Origin: a virus
DNA: 64,000 bases
Virus record (IMG/VR): IMGVR_UViG_3300021085_002857
Location: 1-64,000 of that record
Strand: one strand, 5' to 3'
This document shows, in pieces, positions 7,070 to 16,010 of this stretch. Position 1 is the stretch's first letter; every line of letters begins with the position of its first letter. Below the pieces are notes generated by a model. It worked only from the letters and a program-made list of their open reading frames with translations. It did not search any database and was not told where the DNA came from. The translations under genes were made by a program, and so were the position numbers.

Positions 7070-7786
7070 ATGATTAGAATAAATGCTAAAATCTTACCTG
7101 ATTTAGCAAAATTTATTGAAATGCGTTATGGAATAAATGTATTAGAAAAAAAACAAGAATATCCAATTATGATGGACGCTCTATTACGTATGAGTTACTG
7201 GATAGATGAGTGTGTTTTGTCAGAATACTTTAGTGGTGGCGAGGGTTTTTGGTCTAATGAAGAAACCTTTGAAACTCGACGCACAGGAAAACGTTTAATA
7301 GATGAACTAAAAGAAATGGACGAAGCAAAAATCCTAGATATAGGTTGTGGTAATAACGATGTAAAAAAACTAGTTGGAGATAATGTATTTGGTATTGATC
7401 CTTTTAATCCAAATGCAGATGCAGCAGTAAGTGTAGAAAATTTAAAGAAAGATATTGGACAATGGGACGTAGTTTTGTGTTTGGGCAGTATTAACTTTGG
7501 AGATGAAAATACAATAACAGGACAAATACAAAAAGTTGTAAAAATGGTAAAACCAGGAGGTAAAATTTATTGGAGATGTAATCCTGGACTTATGCATAAT
7601 AATGAACATGCCAGATGGGTAGACTTTTTTCCTTGGACTCAAGACTTACTGGATGTATGGGCAGAGAAACTACATTGTGACATTCTAGAACAAGGATGGG
7701 ATCATGATGAAGATATGGACTTGCCTAACGGAAATAGAATTTATAATATTTGGCAAAAAAGAGTAGAATTGAGATCAATAGACTAA
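7070..7786 (+). CDS. Class I SAM-dependent methyltransferase
   Basis: A 238-aa protein with the SAM-binding glycine motif KILDIGCGNND at about residue 86, followed by an acidic strand end FGIDPF, WDVVLCLGSINF as motif IV, and KPGGKIYWR as a post-motif strand. The target is not predictable. A strong AGGAG-type site precedes the ATG (AGGAGATAATAATG). It overlaps the first radical SAM gene by one base (TAATG), so it belongs to the start of that cluster and may act with it. Confidence 0.8.
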   Translation: MIRINAKILPDLAKFIEMRYGINVLEKKQEYPIMMDALLRMSYWIDECVLSEYFSGGEGFWSNEETFETRRTGKRLIDELKEMDEAKILDIGCGNNDVKKLVGDNVFGIDPFNPNADAAVSVENLKKDIGQWDVVLCLGSINFGDENTITGQIQKVVKMVKPGGKIYWRCNPGLMHNNEHARWVDFFPWTQDLLDVWAEKLHCDILEQGWDHDEDMDLPNGNRIYNIWQKRVELRSID

Positions 7787-8784
7787 TGGATTGGTTGGGC
7801 AATACACATAATATTAAAGTTGAAATTACAAGTTATTGTAATGCGGCATGCCCTGGGTGCCAACGCAATCATATGGGTGGTAAAACTATAGATGAGCTAG
7901 ATTTAAAACATATGGATCTAGATCTATGGAAAAAAATACTTGTTGATACGAAAATTTTAGACTTACAAGAAATATTATTTGATGGTGCGGTGGGCGACAT
8001 GATAATGCATCCCAAGGCATTAGACTTTGTTAAAGAAGCAATGTTAGCACATCCAAAAACAGAGATATTAATTAACTCCAACGGTGGAGCAAGAAATGAA
8101 AAGTTCTGGTCAGAACTTGGATCTATGTTAAGCAAAAGAAATCATAGAATTAACTTTGCAATTGATGGTTTAGAAGATACACATCATCTACATAGAAGAA
8201 ATACAAAATTTGAATTAGTTATACGAAATATAAAAGCCTTTATAAAAGCTGGCGGCAGAGCTAGTTGGACTTTTACAGCATTTGACCATAACCTACACCA
8301 AATAGAAATAGCTAGAAAAAAAGCAATAGAGCTAGGCTTCTCATATTGGGAATTACGTGGCAGTTGTATTCCAGGTGAAGATATGGAAGTTTTAACAGAC
8401 AAAGAAGCGTATGAAATAGGAACAGACAATATTGATGAGATTAGAGAAGAGCTTGTTAAAATTGTTGAAGAGAAATATCCTATTGTAAACGACTTTGGTT
8501 GGATCGACCATAAATGTACTGCATATAGAGAAAGACAGATTCAAATTGATTGGGAAGGTAACCTTTGGCCATGTAGTTATATCTACTCAACTGAAGTTAA
8601 AACTGTACCAGAAAGAATCAGCCCATTTGGGGAAGGCAAACTAGATCATCCTAAAGACAAAATAAACTTAAAAGATAGAAGCTTTAAGGAGATCATGGAA
8701 GATATATTTTATAAAGAAATACTGCCTGATAATATAGACAGAGAATGTCTTGCTGTATGTCAGGAGCGTTGTGGGCTTGGTTAA
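7786..8784 (+). CDS. Radical SAM protein A1 (core plus C-terminal SPASM-like domain)
   Basis: The CxxxCxxC motif is SYCNAACPGC near residue 20 (4Fe-4S that cleaves SAM). The usual GGE position is replaced by GAVGDMIMHP, characteristic of subfamily A here. A C-terminal domain starts around HKCTAYRERQIQID and has LWPCSY and two final Cys pairs (CLAVCQERC), typical of SPASM-like auxiliary cluster domains. The ATG at 7786 (TAATG overlap) is preferred over a TTG at 7750. Substrate unknown; related genes lie at 10083, 11111, 26307 and 27355. Confidence 0.85.
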   Translation: MDWLGNTHNIKVEITSYCNAACPGCQRNHMGGKTIDELDLKHMDLDLWKKILVDTKILDLQEILFDGAVGDMIMHPKALDFVKEAMLAHPKTEILINSNGGARNEKFWSELGSMLSKRNHRINFAIDGLEDTHHLHRRNTKFELVIRNIKAFIKAGGRASWTFTAFDHNLHQIEIARKKAIELGFSYWELRGSCIPGEDMEVLTDKEAYEIGTDNIDEIREELVKIVEEKYPIVNDFGWIDHKCTAYRERQIQIDWEGNLWPCSYIYSTEVKTVPERISPFGEGKLDHPKDKINLKDRSFKEIMEDIFYKEILPDNIDRECLAVCQERCGLG

Positions 8785-8792
8785 TATGCCAT

Positions 8793-8824
8793 TTCTCCAA
8801 CTAAATACTAGTGAATTTGGAGAA
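8793..8824 (+). promoter_or_regulatory. Hairpin covering the HtrA ribosome site
   Basis: TTCTCCAA (8793-8800) and TTGGAGAA (8817-8824) form a perfect 8-bp inverted repeat with a 16-nt loop. The right arm contains the GGAG ribosome site of the gene at 8830, so folding would hide it. The loop holds CTAAATAC, a weak match to the T4-type late promoter TATAAATA. No T tract follows, so it is not a typical terminator. Confidence 0.5.
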
Positions 8825-8829
8825 GAACT

Positions 8830-10068
8830 ATGCGTAAAATTACCAAGGTAATACTTGCTTTTTTATTTTTTATTATAACTGTTATGAGCAGTATTGTTGC
8901 AGCAAGTTATATGAGAAATATACAAGAATATGTTAGTGGACACCTTGTCACACTATATGGAAGTAATCCTGATCTTGCAGATAAAATATACGCATGGAAC
9001 AAGACAATTTTTAACGTAGCTGGTTTTGATAAAGAAGCACGTATTAAACATGTAATAAATGAAAACTTTAAAAGTGTTGTATTGGTAAATGTAGCACCAA
9101 AGACAGGCCAGCAAACAATGGGCGGGCGAGGCACAGGTTTTTTCGTGTCTGAAACAGAAACTGATGCAACAATTATTACAAATTATCATGTAATAGAATC
9201 TTATGTTAACAATCCAACAGGATACAATTTACAAGTACAAGCCCCCTTGGAAAGGTGGCCGTATGATGTTGAAATTATAGGATACGATCCTGTAGCAGAT
9301 ATTGCATTATTACGTATTGTAAAACTAGAAGATGAAAAATTTACGCCTTTAGAATTTGCTGATCCAAAAGATATACGAGAAGGCGATCCTGTGGTTGTTA
9401 TTGGACACGGAATGGGATTAGCATGGAGTAGTACTGCTGGACAAGTTGTATATGATGGTCGCAGTGGACGCCCTTATAATCTTATGATACAAGTAGATGC
9501 AGTAATTAACCAAGGCAATAGTGGCGGCCCAGTATTTTCGATGGATGGAAAAGTAATTGGTGTTGCACAAAGTATTTACAGCCCTGGTAGAAGTGTTCCA
9601 GGTTGGGACGGTGTAGGATTAGCAGTACACGCTAGACATGCAGAATTAGTAATGAAATATTTTTATACTGATGCTTATCAAGAAGAGGGATATGTGCCTT
9701 ACAGTGAGTACCCATTTCCTGTTAACAGTTTTACGTTTGAAGATATTAAAGATATACCGAGAGAAGATCGCTACTATGTTTACGCAGACTATACAATTGG
9801 CCAGGAATTAATAGATTATGCAGGTATTGAAGCGGGCATAATGCAAGGCGATATTATCATGGAAATTAATGAGGAACGTGTTTACAGTTCGTTCTCTTTA
9901 CTAAAGGCAGTAATTTATAGCAGACCTGGAGATGTTATGAAAGTAAAAGTGTTGCGTAATAATCCAGCAGAGTTTGAAAAGCATGAAGTAATTGTAGATG
10001 TAATACTTGGCGAAATAGATTATAATACCTTAATGAGCTATGTGAATAGATCACAAGGTGGACGATAA
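8830..10068 (+). CDS. HtrA/DegP-like membrane-anchored serine protease
   Basis: A trypsin-fold protease of the HtrA family. Residues about 5-27 form an uncleaved-looking signal anchor, placing the enzyme in the periplasm. The catalytic triad is visible: His120 (NYHVIE), Asp157 (PVADIALLRI) and Ser231 (QGNSGGPV). The last ~120 residues contain a PDZ-like domain (AGIMQGDIIMEINEERV). It would degrade or mature exported proteins, perhaps products of the surrounding cluster or proteins at the cell envelope (inference). The ribosome site GGAGAAGAACTATG lies in a hairpin. Confidence 0.88.
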   Translation: MRKITKVILAFLFFIITVMSSIVAASYMRNIQEYVSGHLVTLYGSNPDLADKIYAWNKTIFNVAGFDKEARIKHVINENFKSVVLVNVAPKTGQQTMGGRGTGFFVSETETDATIITNYHVIESYVNNPTGYNLQVQAPLERWPYDVEIIGYDPVADIALLRIVKLEDEKFTPLEFADPKDIREGDPVVVIGHGMGLAWSSTAGQVVYDGRSGRPYNLMIQVDAVINQGNSGGPVFSMDGKVIGVAQSIYSPGRSVPGWDGVGLAVHARHAELVMKYFYTDAYQEEGYVPYSEYPFPVNSFTFEDIKDIPREDRYYVYADYTIGQELIDYAGIEAGIMQGDIIMEINEERVYSSFSLLKAVIYSRPGDVMKVKVLRNNPAEFEKHEVIVDVILGEIDYNTLMSYVNRSQGGR

Positions 10069-10082
10069 CACTAAATATAATT

Positions 10083-10730
10083 ATGATATACAAACATAGT
10101 TTAGATTTTGCAATCACAACCTATTGCCAGGCCAAATGTAGATCCTGTATGCGAACAAACGAGCGTACTGGTGCAACTGCAAGTTGGCTTAAGCCTGCAC
10201 ATATGACTTACGAAGATTTCGATCTCATGTTGAATAATAGTAGAGACGTAACCCTCCATAAATTAGAGTTTTGTGGAGAATTGGGAGATCCTATGATGCA
10301 TCCTGATATTTCGAGGTTTGTAGACAGAGGGTTCAAGCAAGCAACAAAAATTAATATTAATACTAATGGAGGTTTGAGACAACCCAAATGGTATAAGATA
10401 CATGCACGTGTATATGATGATCTAAATATAGAGTGGGCAATAGACGGTACAGACCATAATACAAACTGGATGTATCGTGAAGGGGTTGACTTTGAACGTG
10501 CATTTACAAATATGCAAACCTGGTTTGAAAATGGCGGTCACGGAAATTGGCATTTTTTAATATTTGAATGGAATGTTGGTCATATAGCATATGCAGCTAA
10601 GATGGCAAAAGAGAACGGCATTCCCATTTGTTTTAAAATTAATCACAGAGAGTTTGGTAAAATTAGAGATGACCAAATAAAAGAAGTCCAGGAAGCATTA
10701 GAAGAGGCTAATCAATATGTCGAAATGTAA
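10083..10730 (+). CDS. Radical SAM core, split protein A2 (N-terminal part)
   Basis: A 215-aa radical SAM core with TYCQAKCRSC (CxxxCxxC) close to the N-terminus and CGELGDPMMHP in place of GGE, like A1. It stops where A1, A4 and A5 continue into the C-terminal cluster domain; that domain is the next gene, overlapping by 14 nt in a different frame (+1). Either a natural split with translational coupling, a programmed frameshift, or a single-base error would explain this. The core alone has all SAM-cleaving residues. Confidence 0.8.
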   Translation: MIYKHSLDFAITTYCQAKCRSCMRTNERTGATASWLKPAHMTYEDFDLMLNNSRDVTLHKLEFCGELGDPMMHPDISRFVDRGFKQATKININTNGGLRQPKWYKIHARVYDDLNIEWAIDGTDHNTNWMYREGVDFERAFTNMQTWFENGGHGNWHFLIFEWNVGHIAYAAKMAKENGIPICFKINHREFGKIRDDQIKEVQEALEEANQYVEM

Positions 10731-11130
10731 AATCATTTGTATGGCGATGAGAAAAGATGAACTAGGCCCTAATAAAGATACAAGGGAATGGGAAGTTGAT
10801 AATCAAGGAAGAGTTTGGCCTTGCTGTTACTATGCAAATAGTGTATTGGGTACTCCAGATATGAAAGAATTTTCAAAAAAAGAAGATCCAAGATTTTGGG
10901 AAATGTGGGCTGCAGAACCAGACTTTAACGATCTCAAAAAATACTCACTGGAAGAGATTATTGAGCATCCCATATATGATGAGTTTATTGCGCCTAGAGG
11001 ATGGGAAAGCGACAATCCACCAGAACTTTGTGTTTTAGAATGTAGTGCAGTTATAGATGAAGTAACTGGCGTTGAACAGTCTGCAGCAAAAATTAATGTG
11101 GAAATGAAAAATGAAACAGTGGAGAAATAG
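10717..11130 (+). CDS. SPASM-like C-terminal domain of split protein A2
   Basis: A 137-aa protein equivalent to the C-terminal part of A1/A4/A5: Cys near the start (KCKIICMAMRKD), the strand EWEVDNQGRVWPCCYY, and a later ELCVLEC pair, matching the auxiliary Fe-S cysteines of SPASM-type domains. It lacks a SAM-binding core and presumably works with the 10083 product. The start ATG lies inside the end of the core gene. It overlaps the next core gene by 20 nt. Confidence 0.7.
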   Translation: MSKCKIICMAMRKDELGPNKDTREWEVDNQGRVWPCCYYANSVLGTPDMKEFSKKEDPRFWEMWAAEPDFNDLKKYSLEEIIEHPIYDEFIAPRGWESDNPPELCVLECSAVIDEVTGVEQSAAKINVEMKNETVEK

Positions 11131-11788
11131 CAAAATAGAGTTTGCTATAACAAACCACTGTAACGCAAAATGTCCACTTTGTATACATACACACATGTAT
11201 AATGATGGCACCCTAAATTTACAACATGCAGATTTTAATTCATTTGAAAATGTTGTAAAAAAATATACCAATAAAACACAACTAGTAGCATTATGTGGAG
11301 ACTTTGGAGACCCACTTATGCATCCTCGTATACAAGATTATATTGATTGTACAGAAAGATATAATATACAACTTATAATACACACTAATGGAGGATTAAG
11401 AACTGCAAAGTTTTTTGAGCATAATGCAAAAAATGAAAATCTAGAAATTTGTTTTAGTATAGATGGTACAAGCCAACAAACTAACGAAAAATATAGAGTA
11501 AATGTTGATTATAATAAAGCAATGAATAACATGCTTGCATTTAAAACAAATGGAGGAAATGCATCGTGGGATTTTATAATTTTTGATTATAACATAGATG
11601 ACTTTTATGAGGCTTCACAAATAGCAAAAAACTATGATATAAAGTTTCAACCTATTATTAATAATAGGGAATGGGAACATAAAATAAAAGATAGAAATTT
11701 AATAGAAGAACTTAAACTAGTCCTAAAACAACACAAGCATGGTAACTTTTTACAATCATTAGAAACGTTAAAGGTCCAACAAAGATGA
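11111..11788 (+). CDS. Radical SAM core, split protein A3 (N-terminal part)
   Basis: A 225-aa core with NHCNAKCPLC (CxxxCxxC) and CGDFGDPLMHP, close to A2 in length and sequence pattern. It ends in an ATGA overlap with a separate C-terminal domain gene, again at the border between core and auxiliary domain, but with a different frame shift (+2/-1) than A2. A run of six T just after the junction could slip or be misread, so a sequencing error cannot be excluded. Confidence 0.8.
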   Translation: MKQWRNSKIEFAITNHCNAKCPLCIHTHMYNDGTLNLQHADFNSFENVVKKYTNKTQLVALCGDFGDPLMHPRIQDYIDCTERYNIQLIIHTNGGLRTAKFFEHNAKNENLEICFSIDGTSQQTNEKYRVNVDYNKAMNNMLAFKTNGGNASWDFIIFDYNIDDFYEASQIAKNYDIKFQPIINNREWEHKIKDRNLIEELKLVLKQHKHGNFLQSLETLKVQQR

Positions 11789-12048
11789 TTTTTTGTAAAA
11801 CAAGAACAGTACAAGTAGATTTCAACAATAGATTATGGCCTTGTTGTTGGGTTTTACAACAATGGGAAGATTCGGAATACTTGTCACAGTTGAATAAAAT
11901 TGATCCAGACTGGAATAATTTAGAAAAACATGATATAGAGGTAATTTTCAAACACAATGCCTTTACTACACATTTTAATGATGAACATTGGAATAATGAT
12001 AAATGCGATACAATATGTAAGAAAGAATGTAGTATAAAAGATGAGTAA
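11785..12048 (+). CDS. SPASM-like C-terminal domain of split protein A3
   Basis: An 87-aa protein starting in ATGA. It contains CKTRTVQVDFNNRLWPCCWV and a terminal CDTICKKEC, the same Cys pattern as the C-terminal domains of the fused subfamily A proteins. It should supply auxiliary Fe-S ligands to the 11111 core. Its end overlaps the next radical SAM gene by 8 nt. Confidence 0.7.
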   Translation: MIFCKTRTVQVDFNNRLWPCCWVLQQWEDSEYLSQLNKIDPDWNNLEKHDIEVIFKHNAFTTHFNDEHWNNDKCDTICKKECSIKDE

Positions 12049-13252
12049 TACCTATTGCACATTTCCATTTACGCACCTAAACCTAAAACAAAAAGGTAAA
12101 GTAAGTGCTTGCTGGCGTTATCCTGGCGCTATAGGAGAATATGGCGAGCAGTCATTACATGGCATATGGAACGATGAAAAAATAAGAGAATTACGTAAAG
12201 CATTTCTTAATAACGAACGCCCAAAGGGATGTAAAAGTTGTTGGGATCTTGAGGATAGTGGAAGTACAAGTACACGTGAAGTTGCAAAAAAAATGGCGTG
12301 GGCTATAACAGAAGACGAAGCAAGAGCTATAACAAGAAAAGATTATACAATTGATCCAATCCACGTAAAATGTATTGAGACAAGATTTGACAATGCATGT
12401 AATTTAATGTGTAGACATTGTAGTCCTGAGTATAGCAGCCAATGGGAAAATGCGGTTAAGAAAAATGCTGAGTTATTAGAAGAAACAAAGCACAATATAG
12501 GTAGCCGTAGTTTTGATACTTTGAGACTTACAGACAATGTTATAAGGGAAATACCTCTTTTTAAAGGCATAACACACTTAATGATAGCTGGCGGCGAACC
12601 GTTATACCATAATAAACATTACAAGTTTTTGGAAAATTTACTACCTAATGCACATAACCTTACACTAGATTATAATACTAATATGACCTTAATAGAATAC
12701 AAAGGCAAAAGTATTATTGATTTATGGAAGAATTTTAAAAAAGTGGATATAAGAGTAAGTGTTGATGGAGATAGACATTGCTACAGTTATGTTAGAGCAA
12801 AAGGTGATATTAATGTTGTAGAAAAAAACCTTAAAACTGTTATGGAAAATTTGGACAACCTTTTTATTACTATGACATGCACAGTGAACAATTACAATAT
12901 TACTAGACTAGATAAAATATTTGAATATTTTTTACAATTGGGAACCACAGTACATACTAGTTTGGTGCAATATCCAGACGAACTCAATGTAAAAGTATTA
13001 CCCAAAGAAATGAAAGCTAAAATTACACAAGACTTTGATGATTATGTTAAGTTAAAAACTAGCCAGAATATAAGTCCACAAAAACTAGAACGTATACATC
13101 GTTATGGGTATAATGTAATTACCTATATGAACAGTGAGGATAGATACGATCAGTATTGGGATAAATTTGTTGCCTATACAAAGGCGCAAGACAAATATCA
13201 TAATACAAATGTACTAGATGTATATCCAGAATTTAAACCATACTGGTACTAG
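12041..13252 (+). CDS. Radical SAM protein B1 (N-terminal twitch-like domain)
   Basis: A 403-aa subfamily B protein. An N-terminal cysteine domain comes first (CTFPFTHL, a single Cys in SACWRY where relatives have CC, then GCKSCWDLEDSG), followed by the SAM core with NACNLMCRHC near residue 125 and MIAGGEPLYH. The C-terminal part is a helix-rich cap (VHTSLVQYPDELNVKVLP) shared with other B proteins. Last gene of the left + strand block; it ends 4 nt into the convergent gene at 13249. Confidence 0.85.
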   Translation: MSNTYCTFPFTHLNLKQKGKVSACWRYPGAIGEYGEQSLHGIWNDEKIRELRKAFLNNERPKGCKSCWDLEDSGSTSTREVAKKMAWAITEDEARAITRKDYTIDPIHVKCIETRFDNACNLMCRHCSPEYSSQWENAVKKNAELLEETKHNIGSRSFDTLRLTDNVIREIPLFKGITHLMIAGGEPLYHNKHYKFLENLLPNAHNLTLDYNTNMTLIEYKGKSIIDLWKNFKKVDIRVSVDGDRHCYSYVRAKGDINVVEKNLKTVMENLDNLFITMTCTVNNYNITRLDKIFEYFLQLGTTVHTSLVQYPDELNVKVLPKEMKAKITQDFDDYVKLKTSQNISPQKLERIHRYGYNVITYMNSEDRYDQYWDKFVAYTKAQDKYHNTNVLDVYPEFKPYWY

Positions 13253-13473
13253 TCTGTTAACTTTTTAACAAAGTATTCCCATTCTGTATAAATCTTTTCA
13301 TTACGCCAACGATGCTTTGGCTCTACATTTGTATATATTATTTCATGATAGTAATAGGTAAACCAAAGTAATTTTCCACTGGTGCTTTTAAATGGCAACC
13401 ATGCAAAATGTTTATTAATTTCTGGTTGCTCACTATGTCGCATATCCGTTAAACCCCAATTCCGTCTATTCAT
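13249..13473 (-). CDS. Small aromatic hypothetical protein (74 aa)
   Basis: Trp/Tyr-rich protein (FAWLPFKSTSGKLLWF, then TEWEYFVKKL), recalling small proteins of T4-like marine phages. It starts in an ATGA overlap with the radical SAM gene upstream on the same strand and ends convergent with B1, the two genes sharing 4 bases at their 3' ends. Function unknown. Confidence 0.6.
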   Translation of the reverse strand: MNRRNWGLTDMRHSEQPEINKHFAWLPFKSTSGKLLWFTYYYHEIIYTNVEPKHRWRNEKIYTEWEYFVKKLTD

Positions 13474-14636
13474 TTGTAAGTTTTATCTCCAGGAAATAAA
13501 GGCATTTTGGTTCCAGGTGCTCTTTTGGGTATTTTACTATCAGCACTACTTACACAACTATTTGTACTGCATGGCATAGGAGCATCAAATAACTTAAATC
13601 CTGTTTCAATATTACCTAAAGGTTGGTCATGACAGGAATAACTACGTTTGATACTTCCGTCAGGCTCTCGAATAATAATTGAACGATATCCTGAGCTACA
13701 TTCCCATCCATTAAATTTATTGAAGTTAAACGCATTAAATCTCTCTGCTTGGTCCATGTAAAATGGATCACCTTTACTATCTCTAAATTCTATTTGCATA
13801 TGCCAAGGTACATCAGCTTGCTGTTTTCTATAATTGTCATCTTTATCAATTAAGAATGTAGGCTTTGGACGTTCTACCATTTGTGCTTCTTTTGCTTTTT
13901 CTTCTGTATAAGCACGTTGTGGCATTCCGTTCCATAACCTTTGCTTCATATCATCTGTATACCCATCAACAACTCTACTAGCAGTAGGATCACTTTGTGG
14001 TTTTAGCGTAACATTGATTCCTTGTTCATGGAAAAACAAGGCGTTCTCCCAATCTCTCTCAAACCATTCTGGAACCATAACTTGATTAATTGTAACCTGT
14101 ACATCATGCTGTTGACAAAAGATTAATTTGTCTGCAAACTCTTGCATTTTTTCAGGAGAATTTACATGCTCTGTGTGTAGACTTGCTGTAATGCTTGCTC
14201 TGTGAAACTTTGCTGCATGTTTTACATATGTTTCTTGCCACTTCATAGGACGGCTCATATTAGTAGTCATATGCACACTAGTATAATTTGTATTATCTAC
14301 ATCTCCGGCAAGATGTCCCATGATATCCAAGTATCCAGGATGGAAAGTAGGTTCTCCTCCTGACAAGGAGAAGTGAAAAGAATTGAAATTTCGCTCTCTG
14401 GCTTGACGTTTGATTTCATCCACTGTACGCAAGCAGAGCTCGGTAGGACGGTGGTCCTTACGGTCGGAACGTGCATAAGGCCAACAGTAGGAGCATCTGT
14501 AGTTGCAGAATCTCCCAAGTAACCAACTAACTGAAAACATATCACGATACAGCATGGTACGCTGACCCACACGTACAATGTCTTCATAAGGTGTTTTAGT
14601 AAAATCGTATTCACTCCATTTTAAGTCTTTATTCAT
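13470..14636 (-). CDS. Radical SAM protein C with C-terminal Cys domain
   Basis: A 388-aa protein, distinct from subfamilies A and B. The cluster motif GRFCNYRCSYC is at about residue 43-50 and FSLSGGEPTFHPG follows, as in classical radical SAM cores. The C-terminal part carries GWECSSG, SYSCHDQPLG and PCSTNSC, likely auxiliary cluster ligands. It has its own sigma70-like promoter 24-51 nt upstream, so it may be expressed separately from and earlier than the other members. Target unknown. Confidence 0.85.
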   Translation of the reverse strand: MNKDLKWSEYDFTKTPYEDIVRVGQRTMLYRDMFSVSWLLGRFCNYRCSYCWPYARSDRKDHRPTELCLRTVDEIKRQARERNFNSFHFSLSGGEPTFHPGYLDIMGHLAGDVDNTNYTSVHMTTNMSRPMKWQETYVKHAAKFHRASITASLHTEHVNSPEKMQEFADKLIFCQQHDVQVTINQVMVPEWFERDWENALFFHEQGINVTLKPQSDPTASRVVDGYTDDMKQRLWNGMPQRAYTEEKAKEAQMVERPKPTFLIDKDDNYRKQQADVPWHMQIEFRDSKGDPFYMDQAERFNAFNFNKFNGWECSSGYRSIIIREPDGSIKRSYSCHDQPLGNIETGFKLFDAPMPCSTNSCVSSADSKIPKRAPGTKMPLFPGDKTYK

Positions 14637-14659
14637 TATAGATCCTTGTAATTATTACC

Positions 14660-14687
14660 ATAGTAACATAAATTTTTGCTAAGTCAA
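14660..14687 (-). promoter_or_regulatory. Sigma70-like promoter for radical SAM gene C
   Basis: On the minus strand TTGACT (14682-14687), a 16-nt spacer and TACTAT (14660-14665). The downstream ATG at 14636 has AAGGATCT in front. The 150-nt gap 14637-14786 otherwise holds only a weak 5-bp hairpin just after the 14787 stop and no gene. Confidence 0.55.
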
Positions 14688-14786
14688 GCACAAGATCTGC
14701 TTTAGTTACAGCCTTCTATCTAAAATCTAAGACTACATCTAGTAGCTATTTTTTATTATGCTATCCTATTACACAAAATAGTGTAT

Positions 14787-16010
14787 TCAGGCAGTTAAAT
14801 GCCCTTTAAATTCAGGACATGCATCTAATAGCTGACCTTTTTGTAAATCATCAGTTTTGACGTTAAAGTCTACAAACTCTTGCCATCTTTGTGCATGCCA
14901 ATCTTCTGCCCACATGTATTTTATAGTGTCCTCTACCTTTGGCACATGCAACCAAGGTTGTAATTTTTCTTCTGCTAACTCTTTTAGTTGTTTTGGTAGA
15001 ACTCTAATATTCATACACTCAGGATGGTTTAAAATATTTAAATATACTTGCTCTTTTTTTATACCTTTTCCTTTTAACCATTCAAATAGTTCTGTCATTG
15101 CTACCATATTTAATGCCTGTACTGTACAATGTATTTGTATGTTAACATTTGGTAACCCATTTAGTTTATCAAAATTTTCTTCGATTTTACTCCAGTTACT
15201 AGGATACCTAATATACCTATCTCTAGAACCAGTTGCATCAATACTGCAATTTAATTGCACACGCTTAAAATGTTTCCAATACTCTAGCATTTTTGCTGGA
15301 ACATTTGTAAGGTTAGTATTATATTTTAGTCGTATATTGTTTGCAAGGTCATTTTCAATGCAATAGTCGAATAGCGCATACTGAGAAGTTGCTAATGTGG
15401 GTTCACCTCCAGTTAAATAAATTTCTTCTATAGTATGCGCTAACTCGACAAAAGTAGTTGCAGTTTGTTTCCTATCAGGCCATTGCTGCATTACTTCTAA
15501 GTGGTCAAATTCTTCTTTTGTTAACGGACTACTTGGCATTAGTTCAGCAGTCTCTACTACACTATTCCAGTCCTTAACCCACATACTGCTACTCCATGGG
15601 TTACACATTCTACATTTTAGGTTACATAAATTACCTAAACGTAAATCAATATATCTTACATCAACAGGTATTTCTTCTTTAATTACTACATCTTCTTTAA
15701 ACCATTTTTCATTATAACCTGCTCTTGGACTTCTTATGCCCGCATCTTCTTCACGGAAGCAACGTTGGCATGTTTCTGGTCGCTCTCCATTAATAAATTG
15801 TTTACGAATCTCCTGGTAGTGTTTACTGTTCCAAACATCTTCAATGTTATCTTTATATATACGATAACTTTTACTAGGATCATCATCCTTCATAATTTTA
15901 TTATTCTTGGGATTGCTATTACAACATACTCTATAGCCCCCGCCTGGATTGACTGCTACATGCATAAAAGGTAATACACAAAAGGTATCACTTGGTAAAT
16001 CTTTACTCAT
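14787..16010 (-). CDS. Radical SAM protein B2 (N-terminal twitch-like domain)
   Basis: The N-terminal auxiliary domain has FCVLPFMHV, YRVCCNSN and ETCQRCFREEDAG; the core has LCNLKCRMC (CxxxCxxC) and YLTGGEPTLA. A shared C-terminal cap segment (LNILNHPECMNIRVLP) follows. Start ATG at 16010 is preferred over a TTG one codon earlier; it overlaps the upstream stop by 8 nt. As in the other B proteins, the auxiliary cysteines precede rather than follow the core. Confidence 0.85.
   Translation of the reverse strand: MSKDLPSDTFCVLPFMHVAVNPGGGYRVCCNSNPKNNKIMKDDDPSKSYRIYKDNIEDVWNSKHYQEIRKQFINGERPETCQRCFREEDAGIRSPRAGYNEKWFKEDVVIKEEIPVDVRYIDLRLGNLCNLKCRMCNPWSSSMWVKDWNSVVETAELMPSSPLTKEEFDHLEVMQQWPDRKQTATTFVELAHTIEEIYLTGGEPTLATSQYALFDYCIENDLANNIRLKYNTNLTNVPAKMLEYWKHFKRVQLNCSIDATGSRDRYIRYPSNWSKIEENFDKLNGLPNVNIQIHCTVQALNMVAMTELFEWLKGKGIKKEQVYLNILNHPECMNIRVLPKQLKELAEEKLQPWLHVPKVEDTIKYMWAEDWHAQRWQEFVDFNVKTDDLQKGQLLDACPEFKGHLTA

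Noticed and set aside
10071-10080. CTAAATATAA before the A2 gene as a late promoter.
   Set aside because: It is a poor match and lies only a few bases from the ATG, so a transcript would begin inside the gene.
14637-14786. Possible tRNA or small RNA in the largest gap of the cluster.
   Set aside because: No cloverleaf or T-loop sequence is visible; only a promoter and a weak 5-bp hairpin are supported.
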